64,000 bases of DNA from Kofleriaceae bacterium. Lineage in GTDB: Bacteria > Myxococcota_A > Polyangia > Haliangiales > Haliangiaceae. Made by a program: the position numbers and the translations under genes. Each line of letters starts with the position of its first letter. Position 1 is the stretch's first letter. This document shows positions 54,501 to 64,000 of the stretch, piece by piece. The stretch spans positions 124,001 through 188,000 of the forward strand of contig JACKDR010000006.1 of NCBI GenBank assembly GCA_020633495.1, read 5' to 3'. The notes below the pieces were generated by a model, which was not told where the DNA came from, did no database searches, and saw only the letters and a program-made list of their open reading frames with translations.

Positions 54501-56285
54501 GTGTCACCCGTGCCTCGCGTGCTCATCACCGGCTTCTGCGCCGTGCCCGGCGCCAGCCGCGCCGGCGTCCAGCTCCGCCACGTGGTCCGCGCGCTGTCGG
54601 CGGAGCACGCGGTCGATCTGCTGGTCGTCCGGGACGCCGACCAGGCCTACGTCGAGCGTCAGGGCACCGTGCGGATCCTGCGGGTGCCGACCCACGACGA
54701 CGACGTCCGCGCCCAGATCCAGTCGTTCCAGCGGGCGCTGCGCCGCCAGCTCGACGGCGCGGACTACGACATCGTCCACTGCCGCGACGGCTGGAGCTGC
54801 CGCACCGTGCTCGAGGTCCGGCCCAACTTCGGCTTCGCGGTCGTCTTCGATCTGAGCCGGGGCCCGTGGGTCGAGCCCGCGGTCGACCCCGAGCTCGCCG
54901 TCGAGATCGATCGTGACACCGAGGCGTGCCTCGCCGCCGCCGATCTGGCGCTGGTGCCCACCGAGCCGGCGCGGCGCTACGCGGTGGCGCGGACCCGGCC
55001 CGAGCGGGTCGTGGTGTCGCCGCCCGGCGTCGACGTCGATCGCTTCGACTGGGAGGACCCGGTGGTCGACGCCGGGCCGCCGGTGATCCTCTACGCCGGG
55101 ACGATCGAGCCGGGCCGCGGCGTGCGCACGCTGCTGCGCGCGATGATGGACGTGCTGCACGTCACCCCGGCGCGGCTCGTGCTCGCCGGGCCGATCGTCC
55201 CCGGCTTCGCCGATCCGCTGCACGCCGCGATCCGCGACCTGTCGCTGACCCGCCACGTCGAGATCCTGTCGGTGGTCGATCACGACGCGATGCCGCAGCT
55301 GATCGCGCAGGCGACGGTGTGCGTGGCGCCCGCGGCGCCCGATCTGGCGCCGCGCGCGACCGCGCTGTACCCGACCAAGCTGCTCGAGTTCATGGCGTGC
55401 CGGCGCGCGGTGGTGGCGCCCCGGCGCGGCACGGTCGCGATGCTGATCGACCACGGCCGCGAGGGCATGCTGTTCCAGCCCGGCGATCCCGGCGACCTCG
55501 CCCGCAAGGTGATCCGGCTGCTCCAGGATCCCGACCTGCGCGGCCGGATGGCCCAGCACGGCTACGAGCGGGTGCGGCGCGAGTTCACCGCGTCGGGCGC
55601 GCGCCGCGCGGTGCGCACCGCGTACGCCGGCCTCGCCGCGCGGCCCGAGTTCCGGGCCCGCTTCCTCGAGAGCCAGACCGGCACCGCGCGCGCGGCGTCG
55701 CCGGTGCCCAGCGACATGTCGTCGAGCGAACCGGTGCTGGCCGACGACGACTACGAGGCCACGGTCTACGAGGCGACGGTCTACGAGAGCCCGCGCGCGC
55801 CCGCCGCCGCCGACGACCTGGAGTCGCAGCCGGCGCTCGCCGCGCTGCCCGCCCTCGACAGCGCGCTCGAGGCGCTCGAGGCCGACGCCGGCCGCGCCGA
55901 GGCCCCGGTCACCGAGGAGCGTGAGCTGGCCAACGAGGACACCGCGGAGCGCTCGCTGCGGCCGCCCGAGCGGAGCGGCGGCCGGCGCTTCGGCCTCGAC
56001 AGCGGCGCGTTCACGACCCTGTCGGCGCGGCCCCACGACGAGTGGGTCGTCACCGGCGAGGCCCGGCGGGCGCCGCCGCCGCGCGGCCCCGACGACGAGG
56101 GCACGCCGGTCGACGTCGCGCTGACGCCGCCGCCCGAGGGCCTGCCGTCGTTCGTCGCCGGCGAGATCGACGTGCCGACCCCGGCGCCCGAGATCGTCGA
56201 GGCCGACGGCGTCTTCACCGCCGCCAGCGAGCTGCTCGGGCCCCGCGGCGAGGCCGACGATCCGGAACCGGTCCGCGGCAAGTAG
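54501..56285 (+). CDS. Group 1 (GT4) glycosyltransferase with long disordered tail
   Basis: The first about 385 residues form a GT-B enzyme: PGASRAGVQLRHVVRAL at the N-terminus, ILYAGTIEPGRGVRTLLRAM at the domain junction, VLAGPIVPG, and YPTKLLEFMACRRAVVAPR where the family has the nucleotide-sugar E-x7-E motif. Residues about 390-594 are acidic and low-complexity with a tandem YEATVYEATVYE; no domain is visible. GTG at 54501 has GGAG seven bases upstream. It probably builds surface polysaccharide or glycolipid; donor and acceptor are unknown. Confidence 0.82.
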   Translation: MSPVPRVLITGFCAVPGASRAGVQLRHVVRALSAEHAVDLLVVRDADQAYVERQGTVRILRVPTHDDDVRAQIQSFQRALRRQLDGADYDIVHCRDGWSCRTVLEVRPNFGFAVVFDLSRGPWVEPAVDPELAVEIDRDTEACLAAADLALVPTEPARRYAVARTRPERVVVSPPGVDVDRFDWEDPVVDAGPPVILYAGTIEPGRGVRTLLRAMMDVLHVTPARLVLAGPIVPGFADPLHAAIRDLSLTRHVEILSVVDHDAMPQLIAQATVCVAPAAPDLAPRATALYPTKLLEFMACRRAVVAPRRGTVAMLIDHGREGMLFQPGDPGDLARKVIRLLQDPDLRGRMAQHGYERVRREFTASGARRAVRTAYAGLAARPEFRARFLESQTGTARAASPVPSDMSSSEPVLADDDYEATVYEATVYESPRAPAAADDLESQPALAALPALDSALEALEADAGRAEAPVTEERELANEDTAERSLRPPERSGGRRFGLDSGAFTTLSARPHDEWVVTGEARRAPPPRGPDDEGTPVDVALTPPPEGLPSFVAGEIDVPTPAPEIVEADGVFTAASELLGPRGEADDPEPVRGK

Positions 56286-56337
56286 GCGCCCGGCCCCGGA
56301 CCGGGTTCCCGATCTCGTGTACGATTGACCGCGAATC

Positions 56338-56883
56338 GTGCCCATCGCCGTCGTGGTCTACGTCGCCGTCGGCCTCGGCTTCGCGCTGGTCGGACGCGAC
56401 CGGGTGCGAGCCGATGGCCCGTTCGCGCCTCCGGTGTTCTACCTGGTGCTGATGCACGCGGCCGGGGTGGTCGCCCCGATCGCGCTGTACTTCTACGCGG
56501 TGCACCCGGCGTGGAGCTGGATGTACGCGGTCGATCCCGCCAACGTCCCGGCGCTGGCGATCCTGCCCCTGGTGGTCGGCCACGCCGTCGTCGAGATCGG
56601 CGCGTTCTACGCCGGCGCCATGCTGGTGCGCGCGGAGCGGCGGCGGGTCCTGCTCGGGGCGATCGCCGCGCTCGGCGTGGTCGCGCTGATCGCGGTGCTG
56701 GTGTGGCGCGGCCGGCTCGGCCTCGACACCAGCTACGCCGGCTACCACGCCGGCCGCGGCCGCGAGCTGATGGAGGTCGAGCTGGGCTGGGCCCTGATGG
56801 TGTCGATGATGGCCAGCGCCGGGTCGATCATCTACGTCATGATCGAGCTGGCCCGCGACGGCCGGCGGGTGCGGGCGCGGTGA
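56338..56883 (+). CDS. Integral membrane protein of unknown function
   Basis: The 181-residue protein has five hydrophobic segments: about 2-20, 29-53, 68-95, 102-122 and 147-168. Short hydrophilic loops are rich in Arg. GTG start at 56338, 52 bp after the glycosyltransferase. I recognise no family. Confidence 0.6.
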   Translation: MPIAVVVYVAVGLGFALVGRDRVRADGPFAPPVFYLVLMHAAGVVAPIALYFYAVHPAWSWMYAVDPANVPALAILPLVVGHAVVEIGAFYAGAMLVRAERRRVLLGAIAALGVVALIAVLVWRGRLGLDTSYAGYHAGRGRELMEVELGWALMVSMMASAGSIIYVMIELARDGRRVRAR

Positions 56884-56965
56884 TCGCGGGCCCCGTCGGC
56901 TGCGCTGATCGCAACCGCTTGGAATCCTTGACCCTCGCGGGGCGCGGGTGATACCAACGGAGGGC

Positions 56966-57454
56966 ATGTTCGTCCGGAGGGTTCGCGCCACGCTCGTCGC
57001 GATGCTCGTCGCCACGTCGCTGTTCGTCGGCGCGTGCGGTCCGATCGAGTACGTCAACACGGTCACGCGCGGCGCCAGCTCCGCGGTCGAGGCCGCGCGC
57101 ACCGCCAACGCCGCCAAGTGGTCGCCGTACTGGTGGACGCGCGCGGTCGAGTACCTGCACCAGGCGCGCGAGGAGGCGGCCTACGCCGACTTCCAGGCCG
57201 CCAACCGGTTCGGGCGGCTCGCCGAGGAGGCCGCGACCAAGGCGCGCGAGGAGGCGCTGCGGCGCGCCGGCGATCCCGAGGCCGCCAAGGAGCTCGACAT
57301 GATGGACGCGGCGCGCCGGCCGGCGTCGCACGGCAGCGGCGGCCTGGCGCCGGTGACCGGCGACGACGAGACGCCGCCGCCGCCGCGTCCGATGGCGCCG
57401 GTCACCGACGACGGTGGCGACGGTGACGACGCCGGCGCGGAGGGCACGCCGTGA
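56966..57454 (+). CDS. DUF4398-like lipoprotein
   Basis: The 162-residue product has a lipoprotein signal (MLVATSLFVGACGP) and a helical region that fits DUF4398: RAVEYLHQAREEAAYADFQA, then RFGRLAEEAATKAREEAL. The tail is Pro/Asp-rich. ATG 56966 follows GGAGGG. The stop overlaps the OmpA-family start (GTGA). DUF4398 and OmpA genes are often adjacent in outer-membrane loci. Confidence 0.75.
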   Translation: MFVRRVRATLVAMLVATSLFVGACGPIEYVNTVTRGASSAVEAARTANAAKWSPYWWTRAVEYLHQAREEAAYADFQAANRFGRLAEEAATKAREEALRRAGDPEAAKELDMMDAARRPASHGSGGLAPVTGDDETPPPPRPMAPVTDDGGDGDDAGAEGTP

Positions 57455-58533
57455 GCCGCGCCTGGCCGCTCGCCCTCGTCCTCGCGCTCGGCGTCGTCGC
57501 GTGCGCCGGCTCGCAGCTGCAGGGCCGGACCCGGACCGTCGACGAGCAGATCGTCGTGGCCCGCGCCAACGGCGCGATCCGCTGCGCGCCGGTCGAGCTC
57601 GCGATGGCGGAGTCGCACAACGACTTCGCCAAGCAGGAGCTGTCCGAGGGCAACTACTACCAGGCCAAGCGCGAGCTCGGCGTCGCCGAGACCAACGCCC
57701 GGCTCGCGATCGAGCGCTCGCCCAAGGACGTCTGCAACCCGGCCGACGAGCCCGAGCCCACCCCCGAGGGTCCCAAGGACACCGACGGCGACGGCTACAC
57801 CGACGACGTCGACGAGTGCCCGCGCAAGGCCGAGGACTTCGACGGCTTCCAGGATCAGGACGGCTGCCCCGAGGACGACAACGACGCCGACGGCATCGCC
57901 GACAAGATCGACGACTGCCCGCTCGAGCCCGAGGATCGCGACGGCTTCGAGGACGCCGACGGCTGCCCCGACCCCGACAACGACAAGGACGGCATCGCCG
58001 ACAAGATCGACCAGTGCCCGGATCAGGCGGAGGACGCCGACGGCTTCGAGGACGACGACGGCTGCCCCGACTGCGACGACGACGGCGACGGCGTGCCCGA
58101 GTGTCCCGAGCCGCTCGACAAGTGCCCCGGCGAGAAGGGCGATGGCCCCGACGGCTGCCCGCAGTACCAGCTGGTCGTGGTCACCGAGACCAAGATCGAG
58201 CTCAAGCAGACGGTCTACTTCGACACCGACAAGACCAAGATCAAGAAGGTCTCGTTCCCGCTGCTCGACGACGTCGCCCGCGCCCTGGCCGACCACCCCA
58301 ACATCAGCGTCCGCATCGAGGGCCACACCGACAGCCAGGGCTCGAACAAGCACAACCTCAAGCTCAGCCAGGGCCGCGCCGAGTCGGTGCGGAAGTACCT
58401 GATCGAGAAGGGGATCGACGGCGGCCGCATGGAGGCCAAGGGCTTCGGCGAGGACGTGCCCATCGCCGACAACCGGACCAAAGAGGGCCGGGCCCAGAAC
58501 CGCCGCGTCGAGTTCTTCATCACCGCGCGGTGA
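57451..58533 (+). CDS. OmpA-family lipoprotein with thrombospondin type 3 repeats
   Basis: The 360-residue protein has a lipoprotein signal (LVLALGVVACAG), a DUF4398-like helix (SHNDFAKQELSEGNYYQAKR) and about four calcium-binding TSP3-like repeats (DTDGDGYTDDVDECP; DNDADGIADKIDDCP; DNDKDGIADKIDQCP). The C-terminal OmpA domain (about 240-360) binds peptidoglycan: VYFDTDKTKIKK, IEGHTDSQGSNKHNLKLSQG, RAESVRKYLIEKGI, NRRVEFFI. It links outer membrane and cell wall. It is translationally coupled to the gene upstream. Confidence 0.9.
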   Translation: MSRAWPLALVLALGVVACAGSQLQGRTRTVDEQIVVARANGAIRCAPVELAMAESHNDFAKQELSEGNYYQAKRELGVAETNARLAIERSPKDVCNPADEPEPTPEGPKDTDGDGYTDDVDECPRKAEDFDGFQDQDGCPEDDNDADGIADKIDDCPLEPEDRDGFEDADGCPDPDNDKDGIADKIDQCPDQAEDADGFEDDDGCPDCDDDGDGVPECPEPLDKCPGEKGDGPDGCPQYQLVVVTETKIELKQTVYFDTDKTKIKKVSFPLLDDVARALADHPNISVRIEGHTDSQGSNKHNLKLSQGRAESVRKYLIEKGIDGGRMEAKGFGEDVPIADNRTKEGRAQNRRVEFFITAR

Positions 58534-58676
58534 CCGAGGCGGTGGCCGGCGGGCCGAAGCGGCGCGGCGAGGCGCCAGCGGCGGCGGCCTGCGTCACCCG
58601 CGGGCCGCGCGATTCCGGCGCGTTGCGGCGCAACTCTTGGTCACAACGCGCTCCCGGCTGTGGTATGGAACCGCTC

Positions 58677-60140
<1,464 letters not shown>

Positions 60141-60174
60141 TCGAGCCACGCCACGGACGCCGCGCGCGTCGACC

Positions 60175-60207
60175 CGGGCCCGCCTCGCCGCGGGCCCGTC
60201 GTCGTTT
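60175..60207 (+). terminator. Hairpin after the outer-membrane cluster
   Basis: CGGGCCCGC-ctcgcc-GCGGGCCCG (60175-60198) is a perfect 9-bp stem, 35 bp after the stop, followed by TCGTCGTTT. It probably ends the plus-strand envelope transcript. Confidence 0.7.
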
Positions 60208-60255
60208 CGGGGCGCGCAAGGCGCAAGGGGGGGGCTCGCGGTGTCGTGTCTCCTC

Positions 60256-60300
60256 GCTCACCCCGAGCGCGAGGCCGCGCGCAGCGCCGGCCGGCTCGAC
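60256..60300. repeat. Palindromic intergenic element, copy C (left arm only)
   Basis: GCTCACCCCGAGCGCGAGG, then CCGCGCGCAGCGCCGGCC repeats the left arm of the element family. The inner block is reduced to GGCTCGAC, and no right arm follows before copy D begins. Confidence 0.8.
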
Positions 60301-60323
60301 CGGTGCGCCGCGTCGCCCTGCTC

Positions 60324-60472
60324 GCTCACCCCGAGCGTGAGGCCGGCGCGCAGCGCCGGCCGAGCTGTCGAGGGGGCGGGCAGCCTCTCTCGATCCACAG
60401 GCGCCGCCGCGCAGCCAGCCGCTCCACGCCCCTCGACTTCGCCCTCGCGGCTGCGCCGCTCGGGCTGCGCTC
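60324..60472. repeat. Palindromic intergenic element, copy D
   Basis: The left arm starts GCTCACCCCGAGCGTGAGG and ends CTGTCGAGGGGGCGGG. The right arm (about 60424-60472) reads CCACGCCCCTCGACTTCGCC, then GCGGCTGCGCCGCTCGGG and stops short (GCTGCGCTCC) without the last GGGGTGAGC. It is a slightly truncated copy. Confidence 0.8.
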
Positions 60473-60549
60473 CTAACGAACAGCTGGGCCAGGCCGCTGA
60501 TCTTGCGTGGCGCAGCGATCGGCTGACCGCGGAGTTGGGCCTGACAGCA

Positions 60550-60694
60550 CTCACCCCGAGCGGAGGGGGAGGTGCGCAGCACCGACCCCGCAGTCGAGGG
60601 GGCGGGCACCGGTGCGCCGCCGAGACCGCACCGATCCACGCCCTCTCGACTGCGCCCTCGCGGCTTCGCCGCTCGGGCTCCGCTCGAGGTGAGC
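60550..60694. repeat. Palindromic intergenic element, copy E (complete)
   Basis: Left arm 60550-60607 (CTCACCCCGAGCGGAGGGGG, then GCAGTCGAGGGGGCGGG) and right arm 60637-60694 are inverted. Both arms carry the GCAGTCGAG variant, whereas both arms of copy A carry GGAGTCGAG, so arms within a copy agree with each other. Confidence 0.85.
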
Positions 60695-60754
60695 GATCCA
60701 CGTCGACCAGGCGACCTGACTCGGTTCGTCTTGCCGCAAATCTCCGACGGCCGT

Positions 60755-60777
60755 CGGTCGGGCGCTCGGGGTGAGCG
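60755..60777. repeat. Palindromic intergenic element, copy F (right-arm end only)
   Basis: GCGCTCGGGGTGAGC, the outer end of the right arm, occurs alone 31 bp before the TolC-family stop at 60808. Together copies C to F occupy nearly all of the 667-bp convergent gap; no gene is visible. Confidence 0.65.
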
Positions 60778-60807
60778 GGGGGGCCTGCGCCGCTCGGCGG
60801 CTCGGGC

Positions 60808-62430
60808 TCAGTCGGGCAGCGACACGCCGTAGTCGCCGAGGAGCGTGCCGGTGATCGCCGCCGCCGTGGTCTGGGCCTTGTGCCAGTCGATGATCGCCGC
60901 GGCCTGGCGCAGCTCGGCCTGCTTCAGCTCGTCCTGGCGCTGCAGAACGTCGAAGTTGGTCGACTTGCCGAGCTGGAACCGCGACTGCTCGGCCTTGATG
61001 TTCTCGCCGGCGAGCTGGATCGCGGTGGCCGCGAGCTCGACGCGGCGCTCGGCGCTGCGCGCCAGGAGCGCCGCCTGGGCGAGCGCCTGGGCGATCTGCG
61101 CCCGAGCGTCGGCTTCGTTGATCTTGATCTTGAGGCGCGACGCGCGGGCGGCGCGGGCGGCGCCGCTGGCCGCGTGCTTGCCGAGCGACTGGCTGTAGCT
61201 CAGGCCGCCGGAGATCGCGATGTCGTCGAAGGTCACCATGTTGACCAGCGCCTTGCCGGGGCCGTTCTCGTCCTGGCCGACCGGTCCGATCGCCAGCGAC
61301 AGATCGAGCTGGGGCAGCAGCCCGTTCTCGCTGACCTCGACCTCGATCTCTGCCTGCTTGCCGCTCGCCTCCAGCTGTGCCAGCTCGGGGCTCGACGCGT
61401 ACGCCTGGGCGATCATCGCGTCGAGGTTCCACTCGACGGCGGGCAGGCCCAGCTCGGTCGATGTGGACAGGCCCAGCTGGCCCGGACCGATCTCCATCCC
61501 GACGAGGCGCCGGAGGTCCAGCGAGCTCTGGACCACGCCGAGCTCGGCGGTGAGGACGTCCTCCTCGCGCTGCGCGATGATCTGTTCGACTGCAAGCGCT
61601 TCGGTCTTGGCGACGCCGCCGCCCTTGATGCCGGCGTTGGTGATGCGCAGGCGCTCGCGGGCGAGATCGAGGCTGGAGCGCCGGATCTCGAGCTGACGCA
61701 GCGACAGCACCAGGTCCCAGTAGCCATTGACGACGTCGCGCACCGCGGTGAGCGCGGCCTGCGCGCGTGCCAGTGACGCTGCATCACGGCCGATTTCGGC
61801 CTGCGCGATGCGCGAGCGTACGATCTCACGTCCGCGTCCGCGCAGCAGCGGCTGGCTCCACACCGCGGATAGCGTGTCGGTGTACTGCGATTGGAGGAGG
61901 GTGACCGGCATGTCGCCGATCTTGGTGTCGGTGCTGATCCGGGTCCACCCGGTCTCGCCGTGCAGCGCGACCGTTCCACCGGAAGGCAGCATTCGGCTGA
62001 TGTCCCCGGACAGCCCGACGCGGGTTGTCTGGCTCGGGCCGGCGTTGTTGACCCCGGTGGAGTACGACGCGTTGGCGTCGGCGCCGACGCTCCAGTCGTC
62101 GATCGCCGTCGACTGCTCGATCTCCGCCTCGGCGATCTCGATGTCGATCTTGGCCAGCTCCAGGCTCGGCGACTGCCGCACCGCGAGCTGCAGCAGCTGG
62201 GGCAGGGTGACCTCGGTCGGGGTTCCCGCGACCGCCGAGATCGTGGTGTCCTCCTCGACCGGCGGCGGCGCCGGCGGAGGCGCGCTGCCCGCGCCCTCCT
62301 CGGTCTGGCGCAGGGCCCAGAACATCGGATCGGCCAGGGCGGGGGTGGGCACCAGCAGCGCGGCGAGCGCGCTGGCGGCCAGGAACCGGCGGAAGGGAGG
62401 GCGCATGCGGGGTGAAGCCTTGATTGGCAT
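60808..62430 (-). CDS. TolC-family outer-membrane efflux protein
   Basis: The 540-residue protein has a signal peptide (about 1-33, ending PALAD), a Pro-rich linker and two homologous TolC repeats. In them long helices (LPQLLQLAVRQSPSLELAKI; ARAQAALTAVRDVVNGYWDL; LDAMIAQAYASSPELAQLEA; SRFQLGKSTNFDVLQRQDEL) alternate with barrel strands. TolC trimers span the outer membrane and join inner-membrane pumps; no pump gene is in view. It is divergent from the microcompartment cluster (126-bp gap). Confidence 0.92.
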   Translation of the reverse strand: MPIKASPRMRPPFRRFLAASALAALLVPTPALADPMFWALRQTEEGAGSAPPPAPPPVEEDTTISAVAGTPTEVTLPQLLQLAVRQSPSLELAKIDIEIAEAEIEQSTAIDDWSVGADANASYSTGVNNAGPSQTTRVGLSGDISRMLPSGGTVALHGETGWTRISTDTKIGDMPVTLLQSQYTDTLSAVWSQPLLRGRGREIVRSRIAQAEIGRDAASLARAQAALTAVRDVVNGYWDLVLSLRQLEIRRSSLDLARERLRITNAGIKGGGVAKTEALAVEQIIAQREEDVLTAELGVVQSSLDLRRLVGMEIGPGQLGLSTSTELGLPAVEWNLDAMIAQAYASSPELAQLEASGKQAEIEVEVSENGLLPQLDLSLAIGPVGQDENGPGKALVNMVTFDDIAISGGLSYSQSLGKHAASGAARAARASRLKIKINEADARAQIAQALAQAALLARSAERRVELAATAIQLAGENIKAEQSRFQLGKSTNFDVLQRQDELKQAELRQAAAIIDWHKAQTTAAAITGTLLGDYGVSLPD

Positions 62431-62556
62431 CTCGCAGCTGTCAACCCGCGGCGCACCGTGTCAGTTCCCCGGTCCGACATCTGCCGGTGGGGCCTCGCGA
62501 TCGCGGTCAGGCCGCATGGATCGCCGAAAACACCCGTGTTACGGTGCGACCCCGCG

Positions 62557-63195
62557 ATGGGGACCGCGCTCCGCACCTACTGTTTTCTCGACGCCCTGCA
62601 GCCGCAGCTGGCGACCTTCATGGGCAAGACCGCGCGCGGCTTCCTGCCGGTGCCGGGTCAGGCGTCGTTGTTCGTCGAGATCGCGCCCGGCATCGCGATC
62701 AACCAGGTCACCGACGCCGCCCTCAAGGCGACCCGGGTGCAGCCCGCGCTGCAGGTGGTCGAGCGTGCCTACGGCCTGCTCGAGGTCCACGACCACGACC
62801 AGGGCGAGGTGCTGCAGGCCGGCGCCACGATCCTGCGCCACCTCGGCGTCGCCGAGAGCGAGCGGCTCAAGCCCAAGGTCCTCACCAACCAGATCATCCG
62901 CGGCGTCGAGGCCTACCAGACCCAGATCATCAACCGCGCGTCGGCCGGCATGATGGTGCTGCCCGGCCAGTCGCTGTTCATCCTCGAGTGCGAGCCCGCC
63001 GGCTACGCCGTGCTGGCCGCCAACGAGGCCGAGAAGGCCGCCCAGGTCTTCCTCGTCAACGTCACCCCGTACGGCGCCTTCGGGCGCCTGTACATGGCCG
63101 GCCCCGAGGCCGAGATCGACGCGGCCGCGGCCGCGGCGACCGCCGCGCTCGAGGGCGTCGGCGGCCGCGTGCCCGAGAAGTTCGTCGACCGGTAG
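62557..63195 (+). CDS. Bacterial microcompartment shell protein, BMC-T (tandem-domain trimer)
   Basis: The 212-residue protein has two BMC folds in tandem (about 1-95 and 105-205). Diagnostic stretches are LRTYCFLDALQPQLATFMGK, PGIAINQVTDAALKATRVQP and AGYAVLAANEAEKAAQVFLV, with NVTPYGAFGRLY near the end. It forms pseudo-hexameric trimers, often stacked with gated pores for larger metabolites. I recall very similar shell proteins in Haliangium ochraceum (Hoch_5816 type). ATG 62557 is chosen because the family begins there; the frame is open back to a GTG at 62458. First gene of the shell operon. Confidence 0.93.
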   Translation: MGTALRTYCFLDALQPQLATFMGKTARGFLPVPGQASLFVEIAPGIAINQVTDAALKATRVQPALQVVERAYGLLEVHDHDQGEVLQAGATILRHLGVAESERLKPKVLTNQIIRGVEAYQTQIINRASAGMMVLPGQSLFILECEPAGYAVLAANEAEKAAQVFLVNVTPYGAFGRLYMAGPEAEIDAAAAAATAALEGVGGRVPEKFVDR

Positions 63196-63246
63196 CCCGC
63201 GGGGCTGCCTACACGCTTGCAGTGAGCCGAGACGCAGGAGTCAACG

Positions 63247-63537
<291 letters not shown>

Positions 63538-63549
63538 CCGGCGCGGGCC

Positions 63550-63852
63550 ATGCTCCTGGGCAAGGTCATCGGCACGCTGGTCGCGACCCGCAAGGAGCCG
63601 ACCGTCGAGGGGCTCAAGCTCCTCGTGGTCCGCGCCTGCGACGTCAAGGCCACCGGCCTGGCGGAGACCGGGTCGATCGTCGTCGCCGCCGACGCGGTCG
63701 GCGCCGGGCTCGGCGAGGTCGTCCTGGTGTGCGCCGGGTCGTCGGCGCGCCAGACCCAGATGACCCAGAACCGGCCGGTCGACGCCACGATCATGGCGAT
63801 CGTCGACGAGGTCGCCGAGGGCGGCGAGCTGCGGTACCGCAAGGACGGCTAG
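63550..63852 (+). CDS. Bacterial microcompartment vertex protein, BMC-P (pentamer)
   Basis: The 100-residue EutN/CcmL-family protein caps the shell vertices as pentamers. Family motifs: MLLGKVIGTLVATRKEPTVE, LLVVRACD, AADAVGAGLGEVVLVCAGSS, ARQTQMTQNRPVDATIMAIV. It comes third in the T-H-P order, as in Haliangium ochraceum. There is no strong ribosome site, so translation may depend on coupling to BMC-H 12 bp upstream. Confidence 0.96.
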   Translation: MLLGKVIGTLVATRKEPTVEGLKLLVVRACDVKATGLAETGSIVVAADAVGAGLGEVVLVCAGSSARQTQMTQNRPVDATIMAIVDEVAEGGELRYRKDG

Positions 63853-63863
63853 GCCGGAGCGCG

Positions 63864-64000
63864 ATGGCGATGGGCATCGACGAGGCCAAGATCGAGGAGA
63901 TCGTCGCGCGCGTGCTGGACCGCCTCGGCGGCGGTCCCACCGCGGCGCCGGCGCGGGCCGCCAGCGGCGGCGAGCCGGCGCGGCGCGGCCCCGACGTGCC
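63864..64000 (+). CDS. Probable microcompartment cargo enzyme, 5' part only
   Basis: From ATG 63864 (or 63870) about 45 residues are visible: a short amphipathic helix IDEAKIEEIVARVLDRLGGG, then an Ala/Gly/Pro-rich linker. This helix-plus-linker layout is the encapsulation peptide of core enzymes such as PduP-type aldehyde dehydrogenases. It starts 11 bp after BMC-P, inside the operon. The enzyme domain lies beyond the window, so its identity is open. Confidence 0.65.
   Translation, partial: MAMGIDEAKIEEIVARVLDRLGGGPTAAPARAASGGEPARRGPDV

Overview
The window is a very GC-rich stretch (third codon positions almost all G or C) of a Myxococcota chromosome, most likely from the Haliangiales/Kofleriaceae branch. 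The evidence is a microcompartment shell cluster whose proteins closely resemble the Haliangium ochraceum shell set as I remember it, a MYXO-CTERM tail on a secreted M36 protease, many small TPR and Cys-rich lipoproteins, a Ser/Thr kinase fused to a MalT-like ATPase/TPR module, and ECF sigma signalling. It is ordinary chromosome: I see no phage genes, transposases, CRISPR arrays, rRNA or tRNA genes. Genes are tightly packed, and many stop and start codons overlap as NTGA.

Layout. 1-4.1 kb: secreted and cytoplasmic TPR proteins, then a divergent pair, a GlxA-type regulator and an ABM-domain protein, with a perfect palindrome between them. 4.1-4.6 kb: a 9-bp tandem array and a palindromic repeat. 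4.6-9.3 kb: the two subunits of a type II topoisomerase. 9.3-16.6 kb: M23 endopeptidase, M36 metalloprotease, a small membrane protein and a FadL-like barrel. 16.6-19.7 kb: an ECF sigma factor, a probable anti-sigma factor, a TPR lipoprotein and two paralogous Cys-rich lipoproteins. 19.7-22.8 kb: truA and a multi-module envelope protein. 23-27.3 kb: a MoxR-DUF58-transglutaminase operon. 27.4-30.9 kb: a BAX-inhibitor-like membrane protein, then a fadR-etfB-etfA operon whose promoter and operator can be read directly. 31-32.6 kb: DsbA-like and TlpA-like thioredoxins. 32.7-37.4 kb: prfA, rpmE, a phosphoesterase, a Rho homologue lacking the P-loop lysine, and acylphosphatase. 37.4-43.5 kb: dapA-dapB, ribF, a GT-C-like membrane protein broken by three one-base shifts, and glutamate dehydrogenase. 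43.5-47 kb: an rRNA m5C methyltransferase, a double-GNAT protein and a small protein. 47-48 kb: a repeat-rich locus with a four-helix-bundle (S23/IVS-type) gene. 48-54 kb: kinase-ATPase-TPR protein, ApbE, a membrane protein and an M28 peptidase with one frameshift. 54-60 kb: a glycosyltransferase, a membrane protein and an outer-membrane cluster (DUF4398, OmpA/TSP3, TPR-barrel). 60-62.4 kb: palindromic repeats and a TolC-type protein. 62.5-64 kb: microcompartment shell genes BMC-T, BMC-H and BMC-P, then the start of a probable cargo enzyme.

The most unusual features are these. The four-helix-bundle gene has its start codon buried in a long hairpin and lies between inverted G-rich heptamer arrays. 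A family of about 150-bp palindromic elements sits in convergent intergenic gaps. The Rho homologue lacks its Walker A lysine. The fadR promoter looks leaderless, with the FadR box covering the start codon. The microcompartment locus runs off the right edge.
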